Below are positions 37,651-48,079 of a stretch of DNA of 64,000 nt, one piece after another. Position 1 is the stretch's first letter. Every line of letters starts with the position of its first letter. The stretch covers positions 19,532,442 to 19,596,441 of the forward strand of contig OY987232.1 of assembly GCA_963920705.1 (NCBI GenBank). Reading direction: 5' to 3'. Position numbers and translations under genes: made by a program. Source of the stretch: Odiellus spinosus (lineage: Eukaryota; Arthropoda; Arachnida; Opiliones; Phalangiidae). The notes under the pieces are model-generated. The model did not search any database. It was given only the letters and a program-made list of their open reading frames with translations, and was not told the DNA's origin.

Positions 37651-38190
37651 AATGAAACATCGTCTGCTAGGGTGGGTTTTTAAGCCTCCCTTTTAGCTTA
37701 GCATATTACCTTTTTCAATTAAAATTATAAAAGATAATTAAGATCAGCACAAAAAATGTAAGAAATGGAAATATAAATGATAATATCATGTAGTATTCAT
37801 TATCCCTTTCAAAATCCAATAGGGGGGGGGGCAAAAACATTCCCAGGAAATTGAATAACAAGAACTTAAATGTTCCCACGCTACAAACTGAAAGCCCATT
37901 TGAGTCCCCATGCTAATATGTACGCTCTGTTAAGATTAAATGATGACCAAACCATTAAAATATTTAAGTAATTAAAGCATTTTATCATGACTAACCAAGG
38001 CCTAGGTGAGGTGACACTTGATTAGAGACTTAGTAATAACAGAGAAGGCTATATCTAATTAATCTACAAATGAAACTTGACGCAAAAAAGATTTAAAATC
38101 ATACCGTAATTATTAGACAAAAATATTTGTTCTTATTCAAGGTGTTATACCTTTTTAGATGTCCACTAATTGAATGGGCACCCTTGTTTA

Positions 38191-38887
38191 TTTTTACAAA
38201 GCCAAGCCTATGAGAATGTTACTCTAAGCTGTAAATGGTACCTCTGTGTTAGAAAAAATCACGAAATTCCCTAGCGGACATAATGGAAAACTAATTTAAA
38301 AAGCATTGCGAGTTTTGGTTTTTCCACTATGATTTTGGGTTAACAACTCCCATACGAAGGTTCCACGCTTATAGCCTTTGCGGCAAAGATTAGTGTTTGA
38401 GGGCAGTAACTATAGTTACACAGAACAATCAGTACGCTTTTTTTTTGGACTGAACACTTGAGGATTCCAAAGCTGTTGTCTGCTAAGGTGTTGATACCTT
38501 GTAAACCGTGCCAAAACTAATTTCATATGAAATAAGATTATTTGAAACTAGTAATAATCAACAATCGAGTTCTATGAAAAATTATTCCATGTTAATTGAA
38601 GTTTTATACACATATTGGACATAATTTGATGTACTACGCTTATTTCCGTTCCAGGCTTTACTGATCATCATCCACTAGCAGACGACAGTCCGACAGAGTA
38701 AAATACGTCAAGAACTGAATCGTTTATCAACCGGGGTGTTTGAAAACATCTAATATTTAACAACTGATAAATCGATTAACAACAGTCTGATTAATTGGAA
38801 AAGAAAATGAAGGTACCTTGACCAAACAAATATCAGCGGAACTTCCAGGACATAGCGTAAAGATTCATCAATCAATTAAACAACAGG
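38191..38887. other. Spacer upstream of the repeat-rich protein gene
   Basis: No supported gene. Contains one CACTAGCAGACGACAG remnant of element H near 38690; the remainder is AT-rich and presumably includes the promoter of the gene starting at 38888. Confidence 0.4.
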
Positions 38888-41800
38888 ATGGATGCTAAAG
38901 ATGAAGACGTGAGTTAAACTTAACTTTTCTATATTTTAGTTGTTTTTAAGCATACTGTTAAGTTATTTATGCGTCAGGCATGGGTACTTTCCCCAGAATT
39001 TGCATATAAGTAGGTATAATTATATTGATTATGCTCCGATATTCACGTCCTCACCTACAAAATGAGTGCACCGTTAAGTTTCATTCTACTCCTAAGGTTA
39101 ATTCACTAAGATATTTGCACGAATCCTTATCAAACATGAAAGAATGAGTTAAAAAGATATAAAATATCCTACAATGGTTTTTTGTTGTTGCGGTCACTTT
39201 GCATATTTAAACGGTGATCTGATGATGTGATCACTAATTGTCAAATTGCATTAGGAATATTTATTGCAAGTGGTTTTGGTTCAATTTATATTTGACCCGC
39301 ACGTATTATCCCCGATAAAGAGACTCTAATCACAAGGTTTCACTGTAATTTACCGTTAAAAATAGTCCGCTAAGCCTAAAAGTTGAAAATTTCCTGAGAA
39401 AAGTTAGTCACTGATCCCAATGAAATAAAAAACGACTCGTGAATGATTTTAAGTCGCGTTATTTTTAAGAAAAGTCTCTTTTGGTTCGTGGAATGCTATT
39501 TAAAAGACCTAATCTTAGATTGGCATTACCTTTTTGAAGTAAATATGAAATTGCTTCGTGCCTAATTTGGCAACTTTAAATCCTGACGCAACAGGAATCA
39601 GTTGCCGAGGAAACTGAAGATGATGATCAAGAAATTGACTATCTAATGTTAAGATCATCGTCTCAAAGGTTTTGGGATAAAATATCGCAATTAGAAAAAA
39701 AATACGGCAATGCGGAAGATTCCTACGATTACGTAGTTGATCCGACAAATTACCGTTGTTATCCAACTCAAAATAAGTTGAAAGAAATTATAAAATCTGC
39801 CCCAAATATTTCTATGAACAAAGTTACTGATAATTTATCAGATAATAGTAACATTAATGAAAAACTTCAAGAAAACATTCCTATCGTGAATCTTGGATTA
39901 ATTTCGACATCGGAAATTGATGAATATGATATTTCTTCTGATGGGGAATTCAATGAAAATGACGAATTTGATATTTCTTCTGATGGGAGCTTAATTGAAT
40001 ACGTTGGAAATTGTTCATCTGATGGGAGCTTAATTGAAAACGTGGGAAATAGTTTATCTGATGGAAAATTTCGTGGAAATGATGTATCGGATAGGAATAT
40101 GAATCAGATTTACAATGAAACTCGTGTTAAACCATGCCACGTACTTTTAACTAGGCTAGATAGTTTCAATATTTGTAATTCAATCCGTACTGATTGGCTT
40201 CAAAGAGATAGTTCAACAAAAAAGCTAGAGTTGCTTCGGAACATTCCAAAAACTATTGTTGATGGCAAAGATTCAGTTACTGGGTTTGAATCAGGCTTGG
40301 AAGACACGGTTCCCAATAAGGTAGTTACTGATATTAATGGAGAAATTAATGTCGAAACTACGACGAAACTTGGACCCGAAAATGTCGAAACTACGACGAA
40401 ACCAGGAGTCAATAATATCGAAACTTCAACGAAACCTGGAGCCAATGTCGAAACTATGACAGAACCAGGAGTAAATGTCGAAATTTCGCCCAAACCAGGA
40501 GTAAATGTCGAAATTTCGCCAAAACCAGGAGTAAATGTCGAAATTTCGCCCAAACCAGGAGTAAATGTCGAAATTTCGCCCAAACCAGGAGTAAATGTAG
40601 AAATTTCGCCCAAACCAGGAGTAAATGTCGAAATTTCGCCCAAACCAGGAGTAAATGTCGAAATTTCGCCCAAACCAGGAGTAAATGTCGAAATTTCGCC
40701 CAAACCAGGAGTAAATGTCGAAATTTCGCCCAAACCAGGAGTAAATGTCGAAATTTCGCCCAAACCAGGAGTAAATGTCGAAATTTCGCCCAAACCAGGA
40801 GTAAATGTCGAAATTTCGCCCAAACCAGGAGTAAATGTCGAAATTTCGCCGAAACCAGGAGTAAATGTCGAAATTTCGCCCAAACCAGGAGTAAATGTCG
40901 AAATTTCGCCCAAACCAGGAGTAAATGTCGAAATTTCGCCCAAACCAGGAGTAAATGTCGAAATTTCGCCCAAACCAGGAGTAAATGTCGAAATTTCGCC
41001 CAAACCAGGAGTAAATGTCGAAATTTCGCCCAAACCAGGAGTAAATGTTGAAATTTCGCCGAAACCAGGAGCCAATGTTGAAATTTCGCCGAAACCAGGA
41101 GCCAATGTCAAAATAACACCGAAACGTAGCTTCGATGACATCGGTTTTAAACCAAAACGTATATATTGTTTTGAGAAGTCTACTCGGAAATGCCTTTCCA
41201 GTAATCCCGACTTTACCCGAAATAGTCAAGACAGTAAAGTCGAATCAACACCAGAAGTCATTCTCATCGACACGTCGTTGAATCTTGAAGCTAATCTGGT
41301 CAACACGTCGTCGAATCTTGAAGGCAGTACAAAATTAGCTATTAGAAATAATATCAACACGAATAAAGATGTCGAAAATGATTCTAATTACGAAAGTCCT
41401 TGTAAAAAATTGAAATTCGACCAAGGCTTAGCGATTGAAAATTCGAAAACAAACGCCATTTCAAAACGAAAAACAGATTCGGAACATAATTTAAAATCCA
41501 AAACAAAATTTAAGTCTATTGTTGAATCTACTCCAAAACGTTTGAAATCTAAGTTCAAAGACTTGAACAGTGAAATTAACTCACGAAAACATGAATCCAC
41601 AAACCACACGCAATCGAATTCATCGGACCAACAACTAAGCTCAATTCAAAACGAATCACAATGTTCAAATAGTAATAATTTCGATAAAGAATTTTCAAAT
41701 ACCAACGAAGAATCAAGTTCGAATGAATTATTTGATTGGAGAAATCCACCTAGGAGTTTTTATTCCATTTCGTCTGAAAGTTCAAGTACTTTAACAAGTA

Positions 41801-41910
41801 GTAACAATTCAAATAAACGTAAAAGATATTCTTTCGTTGGCATTGGACAAGATTTAACCGGTAAGAAATATTCGGTTAAAACTAAACAAACATCTACCAT
41901 AAAAAGGTAA
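38888..41910 (+). CDS. Repeat-rich acidic/basic protein with possible Scm3/HJURP-like N terminus
   Basis: Two-exon gene of 778 residues. Exon 1 (38888-38908) gives MDAKDED, then GAC|GTGAGT. Exon 2 (39595-41910) starts after GCAACAG in phase and is open to TAA. Residues 8-60 are acidic then helical: ETEDDDQEIDYLMLRSS, QRFWDKISQLEKKYG, then YDYVVDP. The pattern (acidic run, L-LR-S--RF----L-KKY, then VV) resembles the N-terminal CENP-A-binding segment of Scm3/HJURP chaperones; this is a motif-level suggestion only. Next come acidic ISSDG repeats and about 20 identical decapeptides (GVNVEISPKP), then a long low-complexity Lys/Ser/Asn region with SFVGIGQDLTGKKYSVKTK near the end. The second half looks disordered and nuclear in composition. 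If not a centromere chaperone, it is an unclassified disordered protein. Confidence 0.75.
40375..41127 (+). repeat. Coding minisatellite, 30-bp unit (decapeptide GVNVEISPKP)
   Basis: From 40471 to 41070 there are 20 direct copies of GTAAATGTCGAAATTTCGCC-CAAACCAGGA, almost all identical at the DNA level including third positions. Flanking units are degenerate: NVETTTKPG types at 40375-40470 and ANVEISPKPG, ANVKITPK at 41071-41127. The gradient from diverged edges to a homogeneous centre is typical of an expanding array. Frame length is preserved. Confidence 0.97.
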
Positions 41911-42160
41911 ATATATTTTTGTAATTAAAAGTAGATAAATATAATTTTTTGTAATTAAAAACAAACTATTTTTAGTGCTGAATGTTATTTTTATAATTAA
42001 TTTTAATTAAATTTTATTTTATATAATTCAAATTTTTGTTTAAATATATATTCGTTTAATATTAAAAATTCATCTTAAGATGATTATTATTTAATCTTAT
42101 TTCCTCGTGACTTAATTTAAATCCAATCAATTTATAATATTTTTAAATAATTACTTTATT
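41911..42160. other. 3' flanks of convergent genes
   Basis: AT-rich spacer between the stop codon of the repeat-rich gene (plus) and the stop codon of IR-2 (minus). AATAAAT/ATAAATATAA polyadenylation-like words at about 41935. Nothing else seen. Confidence 0.5.
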
Positions 42161-45100
42161 TTAGAATATAATTTCAAACGTTACAAATATTGCTGATACT
42201 AATATTAGCATAAATAATAAATAAAATGGACTTATAACGCTAGTAATATTCAAATCTTTCGTGTTTTCTATGGGTTTTTTCCACGTAATGTAGTCAATGG
42301 GGTATATGAAATCAAAATCCAGGTTTGCGAATGGTTTGCTCTCGAAGAATGGGTAAACACTGCAATTCAAATGAGTAAGGCAATTTTTTGAACCTATAGG
42401 ACTTATTTTAATAGATAATGATGAATTTCAAAACCTGGGGCGTTCATAAGCGTCCTCTAATGGCCAAAACAGTGCCGGCAATAGTGGAAACTAGCCTAAT
42501 TTGTTAAATTAGGATATTTTTGGGCTGAATTTTAAATAAAGTAACTAGAAAAATAGTGGGTTGCACTCAACACACTCACATACTATATCAATTTGCAATT
42601 TTATAATAAAATCTAGTTTCAACCCTGTAATTATTATTTTTGTTTATGAACTCCATGTTTTGTTATATTTATCTATTAAGATAGATGTCCATTGGTTCTT
42701 TAAACTGACCTTACTTGACCTATTTCTATCATTTCGGGGCTACTTCCCGTGTAAGACCTGTTGTAGATTATGTGCAAATAATCCAAATGAATTGCTTTAG
42801 AAATGTGGAGACCACCTTGGTTAGCGATTATTTGTTTAAACTCGGCTTCGCTGACCAGTACTTCGCCAATTAACCACGTCAGATAAGTTTTGCTTATGAT
42901 TAGCGCCTTTTTCCCAGATATAACATCTTCGTATCCTTCCGCTATCATTAAATCCATCAGAGTGCAAAAGTTACTGTCATCCTGAACAATACTTGAGTAC
43001 CACTCTTTGATATCCTGGTCGCTTTCAGCCTAAAACATATTTATGATACTAAATTTTATACCTCTGCCGGTTGAGGCCATTTTTTTCTTACGATAAATGA
43101 CGTAGTATATTTCTTGAACCTTTATTTATTATAATTTTCATACGAAAGTTAGTTTGCTTAATCTGAATCAAGTACTTTTACGAAAAAGACCGCGCGAAAG
43201 CTACCTTATCACTCCTGGTGTCAGAATTACGCGCGAGAATTAACTGTAGTCTATATCCATTCCAATATCGAAATCACGCGATTGGTGTTATGACGTAGTA
43301 TTGCCTGGAATATTTAAAAATTTGGAAAATAGCCTAATATATTTTTTTACGTGATGGGTTGGTTTTTTAATTATTTTCTTCGACAGTTCGTTAGATAACA
43401 TTAATATTAAACCATTATAATTTTAAATATGATTTAAATATAACAACTTTCGTTAATAATCAAAATATTCGTTGGATATACTCTCAAATCAATTGTATTC
43501 TCTATAATATCGAAATCACGCGACCATAATGATGACGTAGATTGCGGGGAATTTTTATTTTAAACATTTCTAAAATGTCGATTATAAATTATGTATTTTT
43601 GCTGGTAATGATAGACATATGTATATATATTAGTAGTTAGTAAAAACTCTTTAACGAGCGTCTTACCAAAATTCTTAAGTTTCCATGAGCTATTGCTCCT
43701 TCAATTATGAGTGGTTTTAAATCTGATTTTATTAAATCCGATAAAGAGTCAATGGTCTGATAGGTTTCGATGGAGCACTCCGATTTTAAGAAACAATTAA
43801 GGAAAAATAGCATGACGGTAACAGCCAATAACCATGTCGATGATATCAATCTAGATGTGATGTCCGGTGCAATTTGACCAATGGCTGAAAAACAAAAATT
43901 ACAATTACTTCTTGTCAAGTAATTATGTACTAAAACAAACTCAACCACCAATTATTTATTTGAATCAAAATTCTACTTGCGTTCACTACACAATATGGAA
44001 CTATTGTTCCAAACATGACGAAAAAGGCCTTGTAGTATTTTTTTTATTGACCAACGTTTGGTTACCCTACTATTTAATGTCCAATGAAGTGTAAGAAGGC
44101 TCGATAATACATATACTGTTATTACAGTCAACGTTATTACCTATAGTGGAAAATGCAACGAATTTTAAGTTTTTTTTCTAAAGTCTATGAACTACCTCAA
44201 GTACTTGTGAATCTATAGCGAGGAAAGATAGGCTATTTGTGACAATTCTTTTGGGGGCGGCGGACACGATGACCGTCTCGCTGAAATCAAACGGTGTGGA
44301 TGGGATATACCACTTCCAAGCTTTTTCAAAAAATGATAATTGTATCGGAAACATTAGCACTTGTTCATCCTGAATATAATTATAATTATTAATATTTTAC
44401 AGTTTTTATTTTTACTAGGAATTCAAGTATAATTTAAAACTCAAAATTCCCCACAATCTACGTCATCAATATGGTCACGTGTCAAATGCAATAACTCAAA
44501 TATTTATAATTGAATTCCAGATTATATTTAAAATACCTTAAGCACACGAGATAATAACGAAATTTCAACGAAATCTTCGTAATTTATTTTATTTTCTTCT
44601 AAATTGGCTCTGTAATGCGTAATAATATTCGTAATAACCTTTCAAATCTTTGAAATACATTACCTTATATTGGTAGCTCGTAAGAGAAAATCAGAGGTAT
44701 ATTTATATTTTAATACTTGATTTTCCATATCCCATGTTTCCTAGGAATTAAAATAATTCGTATTGAATTCGAGTAAGTTTTTTGAATTAATTTTCAAATC
44801 TATATCATTTTTATTCAAGCTAAGATCCTAAAATTCTAAAAAACAAGGAATACTATGTAAACACAATTACTTCAATGTACCCATTCTTACAAATGAGTTT
44901 TAATTAATTTTAATTATATTTTCGGTAATTACAATTAGTGACTAATTTTCAATTGCAGGGATTGATAAATTATATAATATTCCCTGAACTGTAATTTAGC
45001 AAATATTATTTTGTCTTACAGCTATTGTGGCGTAATTTCCCGAATACTCTTGACGAAGCCTAAATATTAATAGTAATAATATTAATATTAATTCCATAAA

Positions 45101-45195
45101 CCTTCGAAAACAAACAAAACCACCCTGTAGGATCAGATATCTTACCTGTATTTGAAAAAACTCGAATTTCTATAATCAAAAGGCCCTAATTTCAT
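42161..45195 (-). CDS. Ionotropic receptor-like protein (IR-2), nine exons
   Basis: Complete-looking minus-strand gene of 433 residues. Exons 45195-45146, 45059-45020, 44740-44664, 44609-44537, 44369-44205, 44140-43981, 43884-43667, 43029-42710, 42359-42161. Family signs: an extracellular segment ending W-KWYIPSTPF (as before the first membrane span of many IRs), a span at about 136-155 (VITLTVITVYVLSSLLTL), the second span with SRLISSTWLLAVTVMLFFL followed by TYQTIDSLSDLIKSDLKPLI (the S2 opening typical of IRs), and a final span PFYLLFMLILVSAIFVTFEI ending at the stop, so no cytoplasmic tail. Exon 6 ends with a GC donor (GAAC|GCAAGT) where IR-3 has GT. The start MKLGPFDYRNSSFF has no signal peptide, and the S1 half is short. 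A family A element fills the exon 7-8 intron. Likely a chemosensory channel subunit, highly divergent. Confidence 0.85.
43155..43630. repeat. Family A element in an IR-2 intron
   Basis: Near full-length copy between exon 7 (ends 43667) and exon 8 (starts 43029) of IR-2. It has AAGTACTTTTACGAAAAAGA, GCGCGAGAATTAACTGTAG, CGACAGTTCGTTAGATAACA and ACGTAGATTGCGGGGAA. A short fragment of the same family is at 44425-44485 in the exon 4-5 intron. Confidence 0.8.
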
Positions 45196-48079
45196 TTTTC
45201 TTCTTTGATATTGCAACCGAATACAATCGTGTTCGTTCGTTGTACTGATTTATATTTTCTAGACTTAACCTAACGTTTTAAAACCAGCTTGATTTTTATT
45301 ATTACGTCAATACCACAGCGAAAAACAAACAGAATTTCGTTTAACTCTGTTTTTATAAGTCGTAGGATTTTAATAGAGTTCGAATTTGGTTCGTGTACAT
45401 TTGAAATCGTTAAACGATGGATCGCGTGCGAATATGTGGTTATACTAAACTAAAGATTGCTTTTTGCTAATCGATTCAAAAGTTTTAACTTAACTATTAT
45501 TTAAACCTCAATAACAAATTTTCCTAAAACTTTGAGACGTATCTTTGGGTTACTCAGCGACGTAAACCTTGATTACTTCGCGACGTAAACCTTGATTACT
45601 TCGCGACGTAAACCTTGATTACTCAGCGACGTAAACCTTGATTACTCAGCGACGTAAACCTTGATTACTCAGCGACGTAAACCTTGATTACTCAGCGACG
45701 TAAACCTTGATTACTTCGCGACGTAAACCTTGATTACTTCGCGACGTAAACCTCGATTACTTCGCGACATTAATCTCGATTACTTCGCGACATAAATCTC
45801 GATTACTTCGCGACATTAATCTCGATTACTTCGCGACATTAATCTCGATTACTTCGCGACATTAATCTCGATTACTTCGCGACGTAAACCTTGATTACTT
45901 CGCGACGTAAACCTTGATTACTTCGCGACGTAAACCTTGATTACTTCGCGACGTTAATCTCGATTACTTCGCGACATTAATCTCGATTACTTCGCGACAT
46001 AAATCTCGATTACTTCGCGACATAAATCTCGATTACTTCGCGACATAAATCTCGATTACTTCGCGACATTAATCTTGATTACTTCCCGACATTAATCTTG
46101 ATTACTTCGCGACATTAATCTTGATTACTTCGCGACATTAATCTTGATTACTTCCCGACATTAATCTCGATTACTTCCCGACATTAATCTCGATTACTTC
46201 CCGACATTAATCTCGATTACTTCGCGACATTAATCTCGATTACTTCGCGACATTAATCTCGATTACTTCGCGACATTAATCTCGATTACTTCGCGACATT
46301 AATCTCGATTACTTCGCGACATTAATCTCGATTACTTCGCGACATTAATCTTGATTACTTCCCGACATTAATCTCGATTACTTCCCGACATTAATCTCGA
46401 TTACTTCGCGACATTAATCTCGATTACTTCGCGACATTAATCTCGATTACTTCGCGACATTAATCTCGATTACTTCGCGACATTAATCTCGATTACTTCG
46501 CGACATTAATCTCGATTACTTCGCGACATTAATCTCGATTACTTCGCGACATTAATCTCGATTACTTCGCGACATTAATCTCGATTACTTCGCGACATTA
46601 ATCTCGATTACTTCGCGACATTAATCTTGATTACTTCGCGACATTAATCTTGATTACTTCCCGACATTAATCTCGATTACTTCCCGACATTAATCTCGAT
46701 TACTTCGCGACATTAATCTTGATTACTTCGCGACATTAATCTTGATTACTTCGCGACATTAATCTCGATTACTTAGCGACATTAATCTTGATTACTTCGC
46801 GACGTTAATCTTGATTACTTCGCGACGTTAATCTCGATTACTTCGCGACATTAATCTCGATTACTTCGCGACATTAATCTCGATTACTTCGCGACATTAA
46901 TCTCGATTACTTCGCGACATTAATCTCGATTACTTCGCGACATTAATCTCGATTACTTCGCGACATAAATCTCGATTACTTCGCGACATAAATCTCGATT
47001 ACTTCGCGACATAAATCTCGATTACTTCGCGACATAAATCTCGATTACTTCGCGACATTAATCTTGATTACTTCCCGACATTAATCTTGATTACTTCGCG
47101 ACATTAATCTTGATTACTTCGCGACATTAATCTTGATTACTTCGCGACATTAATCTTGATTACTTCCCGACATTAATCTCGATTACTTCCCGACATTAAT
47201 CTCGATTACTTCCCGACATTAATCTCGATTACTTCGCGACATTAATCTTGATTACTTCGCGACATTAATCTTGATTACTTCCCGACATTAATCTCGATTA
47301 CTTCCCGACATTAATCTCGATTACTTCGCGACATTAATCTTGATTACTTCGCGACATTAATCTCGATTACTTAGCGACATTAATCTTGATTACTTCGCGA
47401 CGTTAATCTTGATTACTTCGCGACGTTAATCTTGATTACTTCGCGACGTTAATCTTGATTACCTCGCGACATTAATCTCGATTACTTCGCGACGTTAATC
47501 TCGATTACTTCGCGACATAAATCTCGATTACTTCGCGACATAAATCTCGATTACTTCGCGACATAAATCTCGATTACTTCGCGACATTAATCTCGATTAC
47601 TTCGCGACATTAATCTCGATTACTTCGCGACATTAATCTTGATTACTTCGCGACATTAATCTTGATTACTTCGCGACATTAATCTTGATTACTTCCCGAC
47701 ATTAATCTCGATTACTTCCCGACATTAATCTCGATTACTTCGCGACATTAATCTCGATTACTTCGCGACATTAATCTCGATTACTTCGCGACATTAATCT
47801 CGATTACTTCGCGACATTAATCTCGATTACTTCGCGACATTAATCTCGATTACTTCGCGACATTAATCTCGATTACTTCGCGACATTAATCTCGATTACT
47901 TCGCGACATTAATCTCGATTACTTCGCGACATTAATCTCGATTACTTCGCGACATATCAGAAACTTAAAGGTTTGTAATTTGCAAGACAGATCTAGGCTT
48001 AAAAGTCCTATTTGTGTCCAACATATTGGGTTCCCGATGCTATTCAGTTAACCCGTGTACTATTATCGACTAACTACTT
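45196..48079. other. Intergenic interval between IR-2 and IR-3
   Basis: Runs from the 5' end of IR-2 to the stop codon of IR-3. About 85% is the 23-bp tandem array listed next. The 350 bases nearest IR-2 should hold its promoter; I see no clear TATA box. Confidence 0.6.
45553..47956. repeat. 2.4-kb array of 23-bp units (TTACTTCGCGACATTAATCT-CGA)
   Basis: About 104 head-to-tail copies. The unit contains the palindrome TCGCGA. Variants occur in blocks: GTAAACCTTG units at the left edge, ATAAATCTCG units, TTCCCGAC units that lose the palindrome, and CATTAATCTCG as the majority form. Some variant strings recur in the same order (for example around 46070-46380, 47040-47340 and 47620-47740), implying higher-order duplication of multi-unit blocks. 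No open reading frame. Confidence 0.97.

Larger units (their letters stand above)
35165..38190. repeat. Segmental duplication, unit 2 (contains M-Ras copy 2)
   Basis: Counterpart of 30560-34230, same orientation. It carries the same gene, the same 5' element H sequence and shared upstream words such as ATACCTTTTTAGATGTCCAC versus ATACCTATTTTAGACATCCA. Confidence 0.75.

Noticed and set aside
40200-41229. Antisense open frames of 313 and 267 codons
   Set aside because: Shadows of the 30-bp coding minisatellite; no start context, no splice continuation and no domain, while the sense strand extends far beyond the array.
45553-47956. CRISPR-like array
   Set aside because: Units are contiguous without unique spacers and the genome is eukaryotic; it is a satellite.
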